From positions 1 to 9,243 of the forward strand of contig JAAWEO010000070.1 in the NCBI GenBank assembly GCA_022794295.1: 9,243 bases of DNA, given 5' to 3'. A model generated the notes under the pieces. It worked only from the letters and a program-made list of their open reading frames with translations, ran no database searches and was not told the DNA's origin. Positions 6,803 to 9,243 of the stretch are shown here, in pieces; position 1 is the stretch's first letter; each line of letters begins with the position of its first letter. The translations under genes were made by a program, and so were the position numbers. The DNA comes from Angelakisella sp. (lineage in GTDB: Bacteria > Bacillota > Clostridia > Oscillospirales > Ruminococcaceae).

Positions 6803-8349
6803 TCCCCTTTGTGACCACAGCCGGTATGAAAGAGCTGGAACGGCAGCTCCACTGCGCCAGGGTGAGCTACCAGGAGATGATGGAACGGGCGGGACAGTCC
6901 GCCGCCCGGCATATTCTGGAGTACTGGCCCATGGGGGGAAAGCGGGCCCTGGTCCTTTGCGGCAAGGGGAACAACGGCGGGGATGGCTTTGTGGCGGCCC
7001 GCTGTCTGGCGGAGGCAGGGGCCTCGGTCCTTGTGGCCCTGGTCCAGGGGGAGCCTGCCACCCCGGAAAGCCGAACCGCCTTCGCCCAGCTGCCGCCCGC
7101 CGTGGAGGTGACCCGGGACCCTGCTTTGGCAGTCCGGGAGCTGGCAGAGGCCGGTCTTGTGGTGGACGCCATCTTTGGCACCGGGTTCCGGGGGCAGGTG
7201 CCGGAGGAGCTGGAACCCCTGTTCTGGGCTGCCCGAAAAGCGGGAAAGGGGGGCGTTCCCATTGCCGCTCTGGACATCCCCAGCGGCGTGGAGGGGGATA
7301 CCGGTCTCTATCACCGCTGCATTCCCGCCACCCTGACGGTTTGCATGGGGGCCCGGAAGCCTGCCCATCTGGTAAACTGGGCCGGGGAGTACCTGGGGGA
7401 ACTGGCTGTTGGCTCCATCGGGGCCCATCCCAAGGTGGAGGACGCCTTCCCCGGCTGGCTGGAGGCCATGGACCGGAGGGACCTGGGGCAATGCCTTCCC
7501 CGGCGGAGCCACACCGGCCACAAGGGCACCAACGGGCGGCTCCTTCTTGTTGCCGGGTCCCGGCAGTACCCCGGGGCAGCGGTGCTGGCGGCCTCGGCGG
7601 CGGTCCGGTCCGGGGTGGGGTATGTCCGCCTGGCCTCCACCTCCCGGGTCTGCAAAATTGTGGCGGGCCATTGCCCGGAGGCGATCTATACCATCTGTCC
7701 CCAAAACCATCGGGGGGGTATTGACGGAGGGGAGCAGACGGTCTCCGCTCTTTTGGGGGCGGCCCAAGGAGTCAATGCCATCGCCCTGGGCTGCGGCATG
7801 GAGCCCGGGCCGGATACCCTTGCCATTGTCCGGGCCTTCCTCCGCCAGGAAAAGCCCCTCCTGTTGGATGCCGGGGCGATCACCGCCCTGGGGGAGGAGC
7901 CCGATCCCATCCGCCTTTTGCGGGAAGCCGCCTGCCCTGTGGTGCTGACCCCCCATCCCGGGGAATATGCCCGCCTTACCGGGACGGAGCCGGGAGAAGT
8001 GGGGAATAATCCCTTTGCCCCGGAGCATACTATGGGGGAAGGGACAAAGATCACCTTGCTTCGGAAGGGCTGTGTCACCGGGATCTTCCAGGGGGAGCGG
8101 CGTGTCTGGCACTTCGGCGGCTGCGATGGCCTTGCCAAAGGGGGCAGCGGCGACGTCCTCACCGGGATCATCGGGGGACTGCTGGCCCAGGGGGCAGCCC
8201 CCTGGGATGCCGCCCGGGCCGGGGTCTGGCTCCACGGGCGGGCCGCCCAACTCTGCGCCCGGGATCATTCCCGCCGTGGGATGGTGCCCTCCCAGCTGGC
8301 AGATTACCTGGGGGCGGCCTTTCTGGAAGCGGAACAGGAGGAAGGATGA
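6799..8349 (+). CDS. nnrD: Bifunctional NAD(P)H-hydrate epimerase / ADP-dependent dehydratase
   Basis: A 516-residue fusion that repairs hydrated NADH and NADPH. The N-terminal YjeF_N epimerase part (about 1-215) interconverts the R and S hydrates: CGKGNNGGDGF (54-64), VVDAIFGTGFRG (121-132) and ALDIPSGVEGDTG (157-169). The C-terminal YjeF_C part (about 235-510), a ribokinase-like fold, dehydrates the S form using ADP: HKGTNGRLLLVAGS (241-254), LTPHPGE (383-389) and GLAKGGSGDVLTG (444-456, likely catalytic Asp452). Both halves look complete, and the length matches the usual Nnr fusion. AGGAGG lies seven bases before the ATG. It overlaps acpS by four bases and the next gene by four, indicating translational coupling. 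The symbol nnr is used as well as nnrD for such fusions. Confidence 0.95.
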   Translation: MIPFVTTAGMKELERQLHCARVSYQEMMERAGQSAARHILEYWPMGGKRALVLCGKGNNGGDGFVAARCLAEAGASVLVALVQGEPATPESRTAFAQLPPAVEVTRDPALAVRELAEAGLVVDAIFGTGFRGQVPEELEPLFWAARKAGKGGVPIAALDIPSGVEGDTGLYHRCIPATLTVCMGARKPAHLVNWAGEYLGELAVGSIGAHPKVEDAFPGWLEAMDRRDLGQCLPRRSHTGHKGTNGRLLLVAGSRQYPGAAVLAASAAVRSGVGYVRLASTSRVCKIVAGHCPEAIYTICPQNHRGGIDGGEQTVSALLGAAQGVNAIALGCGMEPGPDTLAIVRAFLRQEKPLLLDAGAITALGEEPDPIRLLREAACPVVLTPHPGEYARLTGTEPGEVGNNPFAPEHTMGEGTKITLLRKGCVTGIFQGERRVWHFGGCDGLAKGGSGDVLTGIIGGLLAQGAAPWDAARAGVWLHGRAAQLCARDHSRRGMVPSQLADYLGAAFLEAEQEEG

Positions 8350-8876
8350 AACGATGGATGGGGGCCCTGATGGCCCTTTTGATGCTGCTGGGGGGATGCG
8401 GGACGCTTTGGGAGCAGACCACCGACTATGACGCCCTGGTCAAGGAGACCCTGGCCCGGGAATACACCTTTACCGGGAAGATGACCTATGACGGGACCCA
8501 GGCGGAGGCCTTCTTCACCAAGACCGGGGAATCGGACGTCACCGCGGAATTTTCCGCCCCGGAGGCCCTGAAGGGTCTTACCGTTATCGCCGCAGGGGAG
8601 GAGCTGCGGGTGCAGCTTCGGGGGATGGATGTGGACCTTTCCCCCTACGCCCTGCCCACCCAGTCGATCCTGACCCTTTTGCGGGAGGTGCTCACCGGGG
8701 AGAAGTCCGGCAAGCTTACCGCCCAGGCGGAGGGGGACACAGTGATCGCCAGCGGGAGCATTCTGCTGACCACCTACGAGATCGTTTTTGATAAAGAAAC
8801 CATGGTGGTCCGGGAGATACGGATCCCCTCCCTGGAGGGAGTCATAGAGGTCAGCGACTTTACCTTTGCGGCCTGA
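8346..8876 (+). CDS. Small lipoprotein, possibly YdcC/GerS-like
   Basis: A 176-residue lipoprotein with a basic, hydrophobic signal and LLGGC lipobox (Cys18). The mature part alternates short strands (YTFTGKMTYDG, then AEAFFTKTGESDVTAEFSAPEALKG split around residue 60) in a way that suggests a LolA/LppX-like half-barrel that binds lipids or peptidoglycan partners; this is inference from pattern only. In Bacillus the acpS gene is followed by the lipoprotein gene ydcC and then alr, and in Clostridioides difficile the germination lipoprotein gerS precedes an alr gene, so this gene may hold the same place. AGGAGG is four bases before the ATG, which overlaps the nnr stop. The last two codons and TGA (8868-8876) coincide with repeat sequence, so the natural C-terminus may have been altered by the repeat. 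Confidence 0.85.
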   Translation: MKRWMGALMALLMLLGGCGTLWEQTTDYDALVKETLAREYTFTGKMTYDGTQAEAFFTKTGESDVTAEFSAPEALKGLTVIAAGEELRVQLRGMDVDLSPYALPTQSILTLLREVLTGEKSGKLTAQAEGDTVIASGSILLTTYEIVFDKETMVVREIRIPSLEGVIEVSDFTFAA

Positions 8877-9014
8877 TCGCAGACCCTACCCGCTGCTTCG
8901 CAGCTTGACGGTGTGCGAAAGGGGTGGTGGGTGCCTGGCGGCCTGATGGCCGCTGACGGACCCTACCCGCCGCTTCGCGGCTTAACGGTGTGCGAAGGGG
9001 ATAGCGGGTGCCTG
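8868..9014 (-). repeat. Tandem sub-repeat at inner end of right arm (77-base period)
   Basis: The motif beginning GACCCTACCCG recurs at 8882 and 8959, a 77-base period, each time followed by a hairpin with a TTC loop: GCTGC/GCAGC at 8892-8904 and GCCGC/GCGGC at 8969-8981. The stem change T-A to C-G is compensatory. Each unit is preceded by GCGGCCTGAT; the full GGCCGC partner is at 8948-8953, while in the copy touching the lipoprotein gene the hairpin is broken after TGAT. Confidence 0.8.
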
Positions 9015-9207
9015 GGGTCCTAACGAGCACAGGGCGAAGCGATTCCCCGGCCTTTGATAGACTGGATGGGGGAAGCTCCTATCAATCTAAGGCTCCAGGC
9101 AGTCGCTATCGCCCCGCACACACCCTCATAGGGTCTAAAGTTTGGGGCCGCCCTTTTCAAAGGGCGGCAGGTCCAGGGCGGCGCCCTGGTCGCCCGTCGC
9201 AACGGGC
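8937..9207 (-). repeat. Right arm of the long inverted repeat
   Basis: Reverse complement of the left arm at 1-270. The outer 198 bases (9010-9207) align without gaps; the inner part carries small differences. The arm includes the same chain of hairpins; its outermost stem is complete here with seven pairs (9191-9208). Beyond 9208 the similarity cannot be tested because the left copy runs out of the window. The rest of the end, 9209-9243, is AT-richer and shows no gene or signal I can support. Confidence 0.9.
9010..9207 (-). ncRNA. Candidate structured RNA or DNA fold (right copy)
   Basis: Minus-strand copy of the fold described at 1-198. The inner hairpin is better paired here than in the left copy: TTGATAGG pairs with TCTATCAA, eight pairs ending in a G-T, where the left copy has a G-A mismatch. 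The long ten-pair stem is kept with two G-T pairs. A 70-codon open frame on this strand (9020-9232) matches the left copy's frame but looks incidental. Expression is not shown and no promoter is recognised upstream at 9208-9243. Confidence 0.35.
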
Positions 9208-9243
9208 GAAACACCTTATACGGAGTGAGCATTTTTCTTTGCT

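Noticed and set aside
6535..8268. 577-codon minus-strand frame opposite acpS and nnr
   Set aside because: It is a GC-driven shadow: proline/glycine-rich, without family motifs or ribosome site, while the opposite strand carries two complete known enzymes.
1..9243. Composite transposon or genomic island bounded by the inverted repeats
   Set aside because: There is no transposase, integrase or recombinase; the genes inside are core functions with uniform base composition. No target-site duplication can be seen, because the left end lies outside the window.

Overview
The window looks like chromosome from a GC-rich, low-GC-phylum Clostridia relative, most likely an Oscillospiraceae/Ruminococcaceae-type gut bacterium. 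This is inferred from strong AGGAGG-type ribosome sites, a clostridial-style MurD, short lipoproteins with LGGC/LAAC lipoboxes, an acpS-nnr-lipoprotein cluster, and the lack of any outer-membrane gene. No species is claimed.

Layout: at both ends lie related non-coding repeats in opposite orientation, so the 8.6 kb between them is bounded by an inverted repeat. Bases 1-198 match the reverse complement of 9010-9207 with 13 mismatches and no gap by eye, and weaker similarity extends further inward. Inside are two divergent blocks that share the 402-base region 3173-3574, which carries good promoters facing both ways. Leftward: a sugar-type ABC solute-binding lipoprotein, then a methyl-accepting chemotaxis protein whose stop codon touches the left repeat. 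Rightward: murD (peptidoglycan precursor synthesis), an SMI1/KNR4-like protein with a His/Cys-rich tail, an unrecognised lipoprotein and a probable terminator. Next comes acpS, a bifunctional NAD(P)H-hydrate repair enzyme and a small lipoprotein, joined by ATGA overlaps. The last of these ends inside sequence belonging to the right repeat.

The genes are mostly core housekeeping (cell wall, acyl-carrier-protein activation, nicotinamide-nucleotide repair) plus a sensing/chemotaxis pair. There is no transposase, integrase, CRISPR array or phage gene, so the flanking repeats do not look like the ends of a conventional composite transposon.

The most interesting item is the repeat itself. It is a chain of perfect hairpins, and where the two copies differ several changes preserve base pairing (two compensatory pairs, and three G-U-compatible changes on one strand). 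That suggests a dispersed structured element or RNA under selection for folding. One change breaks a possible pseudoknot or alternative stem, so the evidence is good but not one-sided.
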